A DNA stretch of 16,532 bases from Thermoflexales bacterium (GTDB lineage Bacteria > Chloroflexota > Anaerolineae > Fen-1058). The DNA is taken from contig JAFGFO010000384.1 in assembly GCA_016931085.1 (NCBI GenBank), positions 1-16,532 on the forward strand, given 5' to 3'. Both the position numbers and the translations under genes were made by a program. The stretch's first letter is position 1, and each line of letters begins with the position of its first letter. Under the pieces are notes generated by a model. It saw only the letters and a list, made by a program, of their open reading frames with translations. It was not told the origin of the DNA and did no database searches. Shown here in pieces: positions 1 to 7,743 of this stretch.

Positions 1-24
1 CACACGGGACGGGCAGGTCCGACG

Positions 25-58
25 CCTCCCCCCTGGTGGGGGAGGTTGGGTGGGGGGG
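25..58. other. Hairpin plus G-rich stretch
   Basis: CCTCCCCC (25-32) can pair with GGGGGAGG (38-45) around a five-base loop. The plus strand continues with GGG (48-50), T, then seven G (52-58). Together with the G run at 38-42 this gives four G-runs separated by short loops, which fits a G-quadruplex pattern. It lies about 130 bases beyond the stop of the last helicase-associated gene. It could be a terminator for the minus-strand operon, but no T-run follows on the minus strand, or it could be a dispersed intergenic repeat. The rest of 1-177 shows no gene I can support. Confidence 0.45.
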
Positions 59-177
59 ATGCCCTCGAGTAACTTTTGCGGTACTGCCTCAATACCTTTC
101 CGTACTTGGCGGCGTGCTGGCCCCGGACGTGCGGCTTGTGGAAACCCGGCACGTGGAAGCTTGGAAAGATTGACCTG

Positions 178-194
178 GGCTGAGAATTTCAGCC
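178..194 (-). terminator. Weak hairpin overlapping the stop codon of the last operon gene
   Basis: The minus strand reads GGCTGA, a five-base loop, then TCAGCC, a perfect 6-bp stem whose 5' arm contains the TGA stop of the helicase-associated gene. The following minus-strand bases are only mildly T-rich (CAATCTTTCC), so a classical intrinsic terminator is doubtful. It may stabilise the mRNA 3' end or be chance. Confidence 0.25.
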
Positions 195-2501
195 TCTCTT
201 GACCGCGCTCCCTGTGAGCAGCGTGTCGTGCAGCGCGATGCCTCGCCGCGCCAAAAGCGCGCGCACGCGCTCAACGTGGCTGGCCTCGACCAACGCGAGC
301 GCTCGTTCCCCGGCCTCGAAGGGGCGCAAGTACGGGGCAAGCTCCGCGTCGGCGCACAGTTCGGCCAACACGCCTTTGTCACGCACCTGCAAGAGCGTCA
401 CCTGCGCCAAGGCGCCCTGGCCGTAATAGCCGCCCCACGCCTTGATCTGTAGGACCAACTCGCGCGGCAAGTCGCCGGCGTGGACGGCGCGCAGGTCCGC
501 CAGGATGGCCTCCACGCTCCGGCCGGCCTTGATGGCCGCCTTGACTGAGTGGGGCGTGATGCGCTCGCCTTCGACGAGCGAGGCGAGCCGGGCGCGCGCG
601 CCGAGCGAGGGCGTCGGCTGCAAGAAACTCACCTGGCCGCTCTCGTCCAGGCGAACGCTGGCGGCGCCGTCGTCCTGGCCGCGCGGCGTGACCAACGCTG
701 GCCAGCCGCTTTGGCGCAGCGCCTGCTCAAGCTCGTTGGCTTTCCCTGCCGGCAGCGCAATCTCGGGCGCGACGCGGCGGCCCACCAACCCGGCGAGGCG
801 CGGGTCAGACAGCAGCTCGTCGAGCACGGCGGCATCGGCGGACAACAACAGCGCGGCATCGCGGTGAATGACGATCCGATTGTGCAGCGCGTGCCACTCG
901 TCCAGCGAGCGGCGCACGTTGGACGGCAGCGGCGCCGCGGACAGCGCTTCCAGCCGGGCGACGATGCGCGGCACGTCCCAACCGGCCCGCTGGCCGCGGT
1001 ACACCGATGCCCGCGTCAAGCGATACAGCAGCGCCCGGTCGCCGCCTTCCGCTTCGGCAAATTCGTCCAGGTCGCCCAACACGCGATCCGACACCGGCTC
1101 GAGCGCCATCACCTGAAAGTTGGGCTGGACGACGACGCGCCCACCCTCTTCGGCAATCTCGACCGGCGCGCCGATGCCCAGCACCCACGTGCCCAGCTCC
1201 GTCAGCCGGTAGGCCTGGGGCGGGCCTTTGCTGGCGGGCGCCGACGTGTCTTTGCCGCCCAGGTCCACCAGCCCCATCCAAAAAAGCGGCCCGGCCAGGA
1301 TCGCTCCGATAAAGCCGGTCTCTACCTTGAGCCAGCCTTCCATCTCGTCAGAAATTTTGTCGAACGTGAGATTGTACGGGTTGTTGGAGCCGTAATACGG
1401 CGTGCTGGCCACCGGGGAATAATAGTAATAATAGGGGCGATCCAGCGTATAGTCGCGCGAGAACAAGAACTCGTAATCATCCAGCGCGATCCGGCTTGCC
1501 AGCTCGTTCAGGCCGATCCAAGCCTGGCCCAAGGCGGCCATGTGTTTCAGGACCACCTGGCGCGCGCCGGGCAACTGGGGCGGGGCGGGCTTGCGATGGT
1601 CGTATCCGCTGTGCCCAACGGGGATGCGCAGCAGCTCGTTCCAACTGTCGCCGTCGCGCCACGCCTCAAAGCTGGCCTTGATGCGCTCGGCGGCCGGGCG
1701 CGTCCAAAAGCCGGCTTGAGCCGACGGCGTCAGGCCCGAGGCAGCGCGCTCCAGCAAGCGCAGCTCAGTCAGGTGCGCGCGTATAAAGTACAGGCGGGCA
1801 TTGTCTTGCTCGCCCTTGTTGCTCGCTTGTCCCATGGCCGCCTGGATGGCCTTGGCGTCCGCCTTGTACAGGTAGCCTTGGGTCGTCAAGCGCAGCTCGC
1901 CGGCGCGGCGAACAAAGCGCCAGTAGCGGCCCAGGTCGCGCTGGAACTGGCGCGCCGAGCCGGCGGCGACCAGCTCGGCTTGCGCCCACGCCGGTGCTAG
2001 AGGCGGTGGGGGGGGAAGCAGCTTGAGCACGGTTTGGGGGATGAAAACGGTATGCGCCGGTGAAAAGCTGATGGGCGCACTTCTGTACCTGGCCTCGCGT
2101 TCCGACAAGACCAGCCCCAGCACGGCCAGGCGGGCCAAGATATCTTCGAAGCACGGCTTGCCGGAATAGCTGGCCTTGGCTTCATACGCCTGGTTCTGGG
2201 CGCCCCGAGCGGCGCGCGGCGTCGGGACGGCCACGCCGGCCTGCAGCAGGCTGACCTTCAGGCTCTTGGCCAAAGCGTGCCCGCCCTGGCGCTGCAGGCG
2301 CGCCAGCGCTTCTCGTTCCGGCTCGCGCAGGCGATCCAAGGCGCGGCTCACGACCTCGGGCGTGCCAAGATAAAAGCTCAACTCGTGCGCCGCGTCCTTG
2401 GGGCGCGGCTGGCGCGTTTTGAGCGTGATCTTCAACTCTTGCGCCATGGCCAGGAGGACAGGCAGGTGATAGTGAGCGAGCGTCGTGTGTAGATCAGCCA
2501 T
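189..2501 (-). CDS. Helicase-associated protein with two XPB/Ssl2-type domains (Helicase_C_3-like)
   Basis: This 770-residue protein has no ATPase motifs. Residues 8-45 resemble a small SAP-like helical DNA-binding element. The middle looks like winged-helix material, with a block (GPLFWMGLVDLG, 404-415; LTELGTWVLG, 433-442) that also occurs in the SWIM protein. Residues 456-600 (VVVQPNFQVM, YRLTRASVYRGQRAG, PLPSNVRRSLDEW, ALLLSADAAVLDELL) match the Helicase_C_3 family, the N-terminal domain type of XPB. Residues 647-757 (RITPHSVKAAIKAG, DLPRELVLQIKAWG) look like a second, diverged copy. Residues 357-361 are five tyrosines in a row inside a Tyr/Pro/Asn-rich loop. It is the third gene of the XPB operon, 39 bp after the SWIM gene, with no clear Shine-Dalgarno sequence. 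In actinobacteria such as Mycobacterium a Helicase_C_3 protein also neighbours XPB, so I infer an XPB cofactor or DNA-binding partner. The family call is firm; the function is inferred. Confidence 0.85.
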   Translation of the reverse strand: MADLHTTLAHYHLPVLLAMAQELKITLKTRQPRPKDAAHELSFYLGTPEVVSRALDRLREPEREALARLQRQGGHALAKSLKVSLLQAGVAVPTPRAARGAQNQAYEAKASYSGKPCFEDILARLAVLGLVLSEREARYRSAPISFSPAHTVFIPQTVLKLLPPPPPLAPAWAQAELVAAGSARQFQRDLGRYWRFVRRAGELRLTTQGYLYKADAKAIQAAMGQASNKGEQDNARLYFIRAHLTELRLLERAASGLTPSAQAGFWTRPAAERIKASFEAWRDGDSWNELLRIPVGHSGYDHRKPAPPQLPGARQVVLKHMAALGQAWIGLNELASRIALDDYEFLFSRDYTLDRPYYYYYSPVASTPYYGSNNPYNLTFDKISDEMEGWLKVETGFIGAILAGPLFWMGLVDLGGKDTSAPASKGPPQAYRLTELGTWVLGIGAPVEIAEEGGRVVVQPNFQVMALEPVSDRVLGDLDEFAEAEGGDRALLYRLTRASVYRGQRAGWDVPRIVARLEALSAAPLPSNVRRSLDEWHALHNRIVIHRDAALLLSADAAVLDELLSDPRLAGLVGRRVAPEIALPAGKANELEQALRQSGWPALVTPRGQDDGAASVRLDESGQVSFLQPTPSLGARARLASLVEGERITPHSVKAAIKAGRSVEAILADLRAVHAGDLPRELVLQIKAWGGYYGQGALAQVTLLQVRDKGVLAELCADAELAPYLRPFEAGERALALVEASHVERVRALLARRGIALHDTLLTGSAVKRG

Positions 2502-2544
2502 AGGCGATTAGCTTTTGGGGTCGGAGGGTTAAAAATCGCTTCAT
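2494..2544 (-). CDS. Possible 16-codon coupling mini-ORF
   Basis: An ATG at 2544-2542 overlaps the SWIM gene's TGA stop as ATGA. It opens a 16-codon frame (MKRFLTLRPQKLIAYG) whose TGA at 2496-2494 lies just inside the next gene, whose ATG is at 2501-2499. Ribosomes finishing the SWIM gene could reinitiate here and be delivered to the helicase-associated gene, which has no visible ribosome-binding site. No family is recognisable and the frame has no Shine-Dalgarno sequence of its own, so chance is a real alternative. Confidence 0.25.
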   Translation of the reverse strand: MKRFLTLRPQKLIAYG

Positions 2545-4991
2545 TGCACTCGCGGCGTGTAGCCTTTGTCGATCAATTCTCCAATCGCCGGGTCGACGCT
2601 TTCCGCCCGGATGACGGCCAGGCGCGGTGAAAGCTGGCAGACGAGCTGTTCCTTCAGCCGTGTGCCGGCCAATATTTCTTTCAGCGCCAGCTCGTCCGCG
2701 CACTCGATCAGCGCCAGTCCCTCGTACAGCCGCAGGCGGCCAATGCGCCCGGCGGCCTGCTCGATGCGCGCCATGGCCGCCGGCGGGATGGGGATGCCGG
2801 CGGCCTCAAAGTGCGCGGCCATGACTTGGGGCGTCGCTCCCGACAGCAGCGCGCGTTCGATGCCCGCGTCGCTCAGGCGAAAAGTGAACGGGCGGTCCGC
2901 CGGCTCGCCCAGCACGCGGCAGGTCGACAGCATCTCGGCCGAACCCGCGCCGGCCGGCATGCGCCAGGTGTGAGCGTCGATCCAGGCCGGCGGCTCGCCC
3001 GCGCGCGGGGCGCCCAGGGCCTCCGGCGGCTGGCCGCGCCCGGTCAGCAGCCAATGTCCCAAGGGGGTCACCCGCAGGGCGGCCAATGTGCTGCGCTCGT
3101 AGCCTAGTTCCACCGCCCCCAGCCACTGCAGCGGCCCCTCGATCGTGGCGGCCAGGACGTGGCGGACCGATTTATCCCAATCGCCTCGTTGGCCTGGGTT
3201 ATACCGTTTATGAGCGCCGGCCGCCGTGGCCAGCCACCAGTTTTGCCTGGTGAAATAGGTATTGAGCAGGTTGGGGTGGAGGTCGAAGATCGTTTGGGCC
3301 ACAGTGTTCCAGGCCAGCCAGGCGTTGGCCTGCTCATCTTGCGCGGACGGGGAGGGGCTGGCCGCCAGCAGCCCGGCCAGGACGCGCGCCAGGCTGCGGC
3401 GCGCCAGGGCCAGCTCGTTCATCAAGTCGAACGGCGTGAATTTTGGCAGACTGGCGGCGATGGCGCGCATGATGGCCAGGTTGCCGTGACGCCTGGCTGC
3501 CCAGGCCAGCTCGAAAAACACGTCAGAGCCTCCCGTAAGCCACGCCTGCCACAAGCGCTTGATTCGCTGGGCCGGGTCGGGGGAACTCGCTTCCCACTCG
3601 GCCCACGCCTGGCCATCCAGGCGGAAGGGAGCGCCCGGCTCGCGCGTGGCCGGCGGCAGGAACAGCCTGGAGAACAGCCCCACGTCGAGTAGCCAGGTGA
3701 TGCGCTCTGGCGGCGCGCCCGTCCAGGCCTGGGCCAGGCGGAGCGCTTCGTCGCTCAAGACATCCAAAGACATGCGCACGGCCAGCCCCACGTCTGGCCT
3801 CGGGAAATCGGCCTGCCGGCTTTCGATCAGACGTTGAACGTCGGCGGCGTCGTACTTCCAATCGCGCAGCCAGGCATAGCGCGCTTCGCGTGGGTGCGGC
3901 GGCGGGGCCGCTCGCCTGCTCACGCGCTGGGTCTCGAGCGCTTGAGCCAGGCCGGCCAACTCGTCCAGGATGGGGGGATGGGGCTGAAGGTTTAGCCGCC
4001 CCCGCGCGCGCGCGTCCAGCGGTTTGAGCGTGATCGCCAACACCGGCACGCTCGTCTCGGAAAAGTGCGGCAAGATGTGGTAATGGGCCTGGCCACCCTC
4101 GCCGCAGGGGAACAACAGCCCGGCCGCAAACAGAGCGTCGATCACCTCGTTGAGCTTGCGCGGGGCACGCTTGCCGGGCGCTTTGCGCCAGATATCCTCC
4201 AGGAAGTCGTGCGTTGGGGCGGCATCTTCTCCCAGGATGGTGCCGAGATAGCGGACCAGCCAGGCTTCGTCGCCAGACAAGCCCGCCGTGGCGCTGCCCG
4301 AGTCCGCCAATTCTTTCAGGTAACCGTCTAGTTGCTTGACGATGCCATCTTTGGCGGTGCCGGAGAGCTTCCAGTTGTGCCGCTTGGCGATGGCGCGCAA
4401 ATCCTCAAGCCGGCAACTGCTGAGAAGAGCTGGCCAAGATTCTTGGGGTGTTTCTGCTTGGGGCGGCGGCGCCGGCAAGGCCGGCGCGCCGGCCGGCTGT
4501 TTTCCCCCCCACAGCAGGCCTTGGGCCTGGCGGGTGAGCTCGCCCACGTCTTGTCCCGCCATGAGCTGCCGGATGATGTCCTGGAGTGCCGGGTCGCCCA
4601 TCATCCCAGGTGTCAGGTCGATCTCATCCTCGTCGTCCTCGTCGTATTCGTCATAATCGTATTCGTCATCCTCGTCGTCCCCGTACACGCCTTCTTCAAA
4701 GGTGTGCGGCTCTTTGACCCAGGCCCACAGCATCGCGGCCACGTGAGCGCAGGGCGTGCCGCGCGCCGCGTCGGGACAGTCGCAATAGGCTCCTCCCAGC
4801 TCTTCGAACTCGACCTCGTAGATGTGCCGGCCGGCTTGCACCACGGCGACGAGATCGCCTTCGATGAACAGGCGCTCGCTTACAGCGCCGGTTTGCCAGA
4901 GCAGTCGCCCGGCCTCGCTGGTGGCGGCGCCGCAGCGATCGAGGATGCCCGCTTCGGTGGACGGCGGCGACGACTTACGGGAGCGGGGCAC
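2541..4991 (-). CDS. SWIM zinc-finger protein with C-terminal XPB/Ssl2-type domain
   Basis: The protein is 816 residues long from the GTG start, or 821 from an ATG at 5006. GTG is preferred because AAAGGAG lies five bases upstream, inside the XPB gene. Near the N-terminus is a SWIM finger, CxC-x8-CxH (CDCPDAARGTPCAH; ligands C70, C72, C81, H83), a fold known to bind DNA or protein. Residues 105-125 are an almost purely Asp/Glu/Tyr acidic tract. Residues 190-225 (LLSSCRLEDLRAIAKRHNWK) look SAP-like. A middle block (GPLQWLGAVELG, LTPLGHWLLTG) parallels the downstream helicase-associated protein. The last 115 residues (FRLSDAGIERALLSG, GLALIECADELALKEIL) align by eye with the XPB N-terminal domain type. 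No helicase motor is present. It overlaps the end of XPB by 17 bp and precedes the helicase-associated gene, so it is probably co-translated. A role as a DNA-binding XPB partner is inferred; its specific activity is unknown. Confidence 0.85.
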   Translation of the reverse strand: MPRSRKSSPPSTEAGILDRCGAATSEAGRLLWQTGAVSERLFIEGDLVAVVQAGRHIYEVEFEELGGAYCDCPDAARGTPCAHVAAMLWAWVKEPHTFEEGVYGDDEDDEYDYDEYDEDDEDEIDLTPGMMGDPALQDIIRQLMAGQDVGELTRQAQGLLWGGKQPAGAPALPAPPPQAETPQESWPALLSSCRLEDLRAIAKRHNWKLSGTAKDGIVKQLDGYLKELADSGSATAGLSGDEAWLVRYLGTILGEDAAPTHDFLEDIWRKAPGKRAPRKLNEVIDALFAAGLLFPCGEGGQAHYHILPHFSETSVPVLAITLKPLDARARGRLNLQPHPPILDELAGLAQALETQRVSRRAAPPPHPREARYAWLRDWKYDAADVQRLIESRQADFPRPDVGLAVRMSLDVLSDEALRLAQAWTGAPPERITWLLDVGLFSRLFLPPATREPGAPFRLDGQAWAEWEASSPDPAQRIKRLWQAWLTGGSDVFFELAWAARRHGNLAIMRAIAASLPKFTPFDLMNELALARRSLARVLAGLLAASPSPSAQDEQANAWLAWNTVAQTIFDLHPNLLNTYFTRQNWWLATAAGAHKRYNPGQRGDWDKSVRHVLAATIEGPLQWLGAVELGYERSTLAALRVTPLGHWLLTGRGQPPEALGAPRAGEPPAWIDAHTWRMPAGAGSAEMLSTCRVLGEPADRPFTFRLSDAGIERALLSGATPQVMAAHFEAAGIPIPPAAMARIEQAAGRIGRLRLYEGLALIECADELALKEILAGTRLKEQLVCQLSPRLAVIRAESVDPAIGELIDKGYTPRVQ

Positions 4992-6849
4992 AGGCGCTCC
5001 TTTCAACCGGCACGAGATCGACCACTGCCTGTGAGGCCGCCTCGCCCGCGCTTGCCTGGAAGCCAGCCCCGTTGGCCGTGTGGCGCGGCAGCCAGTGATG
5101 ATGCGCCTGCGCCGCCTCGGTGGCCAGGGTGGCCGGCTGCCAATCGGGCACTTCGTGCTCGTACAGGATGTCGTAGCGATAGCCTTGCTCGGTCAAGAAC
5201 AGTTGGCGGCGCGCCGAATAGTCCTGGTCGAGGCTATCGTGTGTGACCAGCGCGTAAAAGTGAGCCAGCAGCCCGTTGCGCTTGGGGCGCAGGATGCGGC
5301 CCAGGCGCTGCGCCTCTTCCTGCCGGCTGCCGAAGGTACCCGAAACCTGGATCATCACGTTGGCGTCGGGCAGGTCGATCGAAAAGTTGCCGACTTTGGA
5401 AATCACCAGCGTCTTGAGCGCGCCGTGACGCATTTGCTCGAACAGCTTTTCACGCTGGCGGACGGGCGTCTCGCCGGTGATGAGCGGCGCGTTCAACATG
5501 TGCGCGATGCGTTCCAATTGGTCCAGGTACATGCCAATCACGAGAATGGTATCGTCGCCGTGCTTGGCCACCAGTTGGCGGACGACCGGCAGCTTGGCCT
5601 CGTTGGTGGCGGCAAAGTGATACTTGAGCTTGTCGCCGGTGAGCGCGTATTCCATGCGGCGGTCCTGGTCGAAAGGGATGCGAATCTCGTGGCACTCGGC
5701 GGTGGCGATCCAGCCCTGCTGCTCCAGGTCTTTCCACGGCACGTCGTATTTCTTGGGGCCGACGAGCGAAAAGACCTCGCCCTCCTGGCCGTCCTCGCGC
5801 ACGAGTGTGGCCGTCAAGCCGAGCCGTCGCCGCGCCTGGATTTCAGCCGTGATCCGAAACACCGGGGCGGGCAGCAGGTGAACTTCGTCGTAAATCACCA
5901 GCCCCCAGTCCAATTGGTTAAAGAGATTAAAGTGCGGGAACTCTTCCAGGAGGGGGCGACCCTTGCGGCCGCGCGGCCGGTACGTGACGACCTGATAAGT
6001 CGAGACAGTCACCGGGCGCACTTCTTTCTTGAGACCTGAGTATTCGCCGACCAGCTTGGGGTCTAGGTCGGTCTTGTCCAAGAGCTCGGCGATCCACTGG
6101 CGGACGGCGACGGTGCTGGGCGTGAGGATGAGCGTGGCCGTCTGAAGCCGCGCCATCACGGCCATGCCCACCATCGTCTTGCCCGCGCCGCAGGGCAGCA
6201 CGATGACGCCGCTGCCGCCGGCGACGCTGCCGCCGGCGTAGAACACGTCGGCGGCGCCGGTCTGGTAGTGGCGCAGGACGAACGGCTCTCCCGACAACTG
6301 GCAGCGCTCTCGCAGCCGGAACTCGAGCGGCGCGCCCTCGACGTAGCCGGCCAGGTCTTCGGCCGGGTAGCCGACCTGGAGCAGCACTCGCTTGATGTGG
6401 CCGCGCTGCACGGCTGTCACGAGAAAGTGGGTGGGTGAGAGTTTCTTATCAATGAGCGGTGCGACGAGCTTGTGGCCGGCCAGCTCTGTCATCAAGGCCA
6501 CGTCGTCGCTGATCAAGGCCAGATAGCCGTCTTTTTCTGAGCGGGTCAGCTTGACGCGGCCGTAGCGCGAGATGGCGTCGGCAATATCCACCCGGATATT
6601 ATCCGGCAGCGGGTACTTGGAATAGCGTTCGAGCTCGGCGATGATGGCGGGCGCCGTCAGGCCGGCCGCCGCGGCGTTCCACAGCGAAAGCGGCGTGATG
6701 CGATAGGTGTGGATGTATTCGGGGCTTTTCTCCAGCTCGGCGAAACGAGCCAGCGCATCGCGCGCTGACTCGTACTGCTCGTTGTCCACCTCGAGCAAGA
6801 CCGTTTTGTCGCTTTGAACGACGAGCGGATTGTGTAGACTATACGCCAT
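4975..6849 (-). CDS. XPB/ERCC3-like DNA repair helicase
   Basis: This 624-residue superfamily 2 helicase is the bacterial relative of the XPB/Ssl2 subunit of TFIIH, which opens DNA duplexes in repair and transcription. Residues 8-162 form the XPB N-terminal domain (NPLVVQSDKTVLLEVDN, YRITPLSLWNAAAAG). The motor follows: LRHYQ (192-196), Walker A LPCGAGKT (218-225), DEVH (321-324), GLTAT (344-348) and the XPB-specific RED residues (351-353). The second RecA-like half has SKVGNFSIDLP (484-494) and the arginine-finger motif QRLGRILRPK (514-523). A tail of about 55 residues after the core looks unstructured. The ATG at 6849 is chosen because family similarity begins there (MAYSLHNPLVVQSD), with GGAGG 12 bases upstream; the open frame extends to 6948 without conserved sequence. 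It heads a three-gene operon with the SWIM and helicase-associated genes. Bacterial XPB unwinds 3' to 5' in characterised members; the cellular role here is inferred. Confidence 0.95.
   Translation of the reverse strand: MAYSLHNPLVVQSDKTVLLEVDNEQYESARDALARFAELEKSPEYIHTYRITPLSLWNAAAAGLTAPAIIAELERYSKYPLPDNIRVDIADAISRYGRVKLTRSEKDGYLALISDDVALMTELAGHKLVAPLIDKKLSPTHFLVTAVQRGHIKRVLLQVGYPAEDLAGYVEGAPLEFRLRERCQLSGEPFVLRHYQTGAADVFYAGGSVAGGSGVIVLPCGAGKTMVGMAVMARLQTATLILTPSTVAVRQWIAELLDKTDLDPKLVGEYSGLKKEVRPVTVSTYQVVTYRPRGRKGRPLLEEFPHFNLFNQLDWGLVIYDEVHLLPAPVFRITAEIQARRRLGLTATLVREDGQEGEVFSLVGPKKYDVPWKDLEQQGWIATAECHEIRIPFDQDRRMEYALTGDKLKYHFAATNEAKLPVVRQLVAKHGDDTILVIGMYLDQLERIAHMLNAPLITGETPVRQREKLFEQMRHGALKTLVISKVGNFSIDLPDANVMIQVSGTFGSRQEEAQRLGRILRPKRNGLLAHFYALVTHDSLDQDYSARRQLFLTEQGYRYDILYEHEVPDWQPATLATEAAQAHHHWLPRHTANGAGFQASAGEAASQAVVDLVPVERSACAPLP
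4997..5003 (-). promoter_or_regulatory. Ribosome-binding site that decides the SWIM gene start
   Basis: The minus strand reads AAAGGAG, five bases before the GTG at 4991-4989. It sits within the alternative ATG-start reading (5006), which has no comparable site upstream, and inside the 3' end of the XPB gene. This favours the GTG start and a translationally coupled pair. Confidence 0.6.
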
Positions 6850-6936
6850 GCGACTCTGCAACCTCCACAAGATGCCCGGTAGCGTATAAGGTGCCTGCCC
6901 CGGGCAAACATCCGGGTCTGCCTCTATAGGAAGCAC

Positions 6937-6965
6937 AGTGTACCGCAAAACAGGCGAAATGGCAA
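6937..6965 (-). promoter_or_regulatory. Candidate sigma70-type promoter for the XPB operon
   Basis: The minus strand has TTGCCA (-35, 5 of 6 consensus bases) at 6965-6960 and TACACT (-10, 4 of 6) at 6942-6937, separated by exactly 17 bp. It lies in the 183-bp gap between the VTC stop and the XPB start, giving a 5' leader of roughly 80 bases. The rest of this gap shows no gene and no convincing terminator for the upstream operon. Confidence 0.45.
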
Positions 6966-7032
6966 GAATGTGTTGTTTGCAGCGACGAGGAGGGCCATAT
7001 CCCCAGGTGTCGCATTGTACGTTTACAAAGCT

Positions 7033-7743
7033 TTAGAAATACACCCGCTCCATGCCCTGCACGTATTTCGAGTTGCGCGTGACCCTGAAGGGGAAAAAGC
7101 TGACCACCCGGCTGGCACGCGCTTCGTGCTCGAGCTCGTACTTGAGCTCCACGATCACGTCGCGGGCGTTGACCTGCCGGTGAACGAAAGAATTCCCCAA
7201 CGCGCCGTTGGCTTTGTAAAAGGACTGCTGGCTGTCCAGTGTGAGCCGGAACGCGCCGCCGCGCGAGACATAGTAGTGGCGGTAGTAGCGGTTGAGCAGC
7301 ACCATCCTGAGGTTGCGCAGCTCGCGCCAGACGTTCTCGGCCAGGTCCGAGTTTTGCGCCGCCTGCCACAACTGGCGGTCGCCAAAGCCGTCGTCCAGGC
7401 AAAACTTGGCCAGGGGATAGGTGTGCTTGGTGCCCACCAGGCCGTCCTTGACCTTGAACTCGAGCAGCGGGCGATCCATCTCCCCAAGGAGATCGCCGTA
7501 CCACCGCACACGCACTTTGCGCCGCCGGGACGAGCCGCCCACGTTGTCGTAGTAATTCTCCATGTCGGCTGTGTCCAGGTACAGGTTGTTGACGTAGCGC
7601 GGCGGATACGGCTGGTAAAAGAGCTGGGGATGCAGCTTGACGAGCGCTTGCACCTGGTGGAGGCTGAGCGTCTCCACCAGGAACTTGCGCTCGTAGCGAT
7701 AGCTCCGCAAGTGGGTGTATCCCTGCGGCGAGGCCATCACCAT
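7033..7743 (-). CDS. VTC-domain protein (polyphosphate polymerase-type fold)
   Basis: At 236 residues this is essentially a stand-alone VTC domain, the tunnel fold of the yeast vacuolar transporter chaperone Vtc4 that polymerises polyphosphate from ATP. The basic and acidic strands that line the tunnel are visible: RYERKF (16-21), NNLYLDT (52-58), RRRKVRVRWYG (73-83), LLEFKVK (93-99), FRLTLD (165-170), VIVELKYE (196-203) and SKYVQGME (225-232). No signal peptide or membrane segment is present, so it should act in the cytoplasm. The ATG at 7743 overlaps the DUF4956 gene by 7 bp (ATGGTGA). A second in-frame ATG at 7737 overlaps that gene's stop by one base (TGATG) and is nearly as good. The gene order CotH, DUF4956, VTC is a recurring bacterial cluster. 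Polymerase activity is a family inference; the bacterial substrate may differ. Confidence 0.9.
   Translation of the reverse strand: MVMASPQGYTHLRSYRYERKFLVETLSLHQVQALVKLHPQLFYQPYPPRYVNNLYLDTADMENYYDNVGGSSRRRKVRVRWYGDLLGEMDRPLLEFKVKDGLVGTKHTYPLAKFCLDDGFGDRQLWQAAQNSDLAENVWRELRNLRMVLLNRYYRHYYVSRGGAFRLTLDSQQSFYKANGALGNSFVHRQVNARDVIVELKYELEHEARASRVVSFFPFRVTRNSKYVQGMERVYF

Noticed and set aside
549..2000. 483-codon plus-strand open frame opposite the helicase-associated gene
   Set aside because: It lies wholly inside a convincing minus-strand gene, has no recognisable domain and is rich in Arg, Gln and Ala, as expected for the antisense of GC-rich coding DNA.
4332..6039. Plus-strand frames of 304 and 319 codons opposite the SWIM and XPB genes
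   Set aside because: They are antisense to well-supported conserved coding sequence, including the helicase motifs, and show no domain or ribosome-binding site.
6850..6948. 33-residue N-terminal extension of XPB
   Set aside because: XPB-family similarity starts at the ATG at 6849, and the extension overlaps the candidate promoter's transcribed leader.
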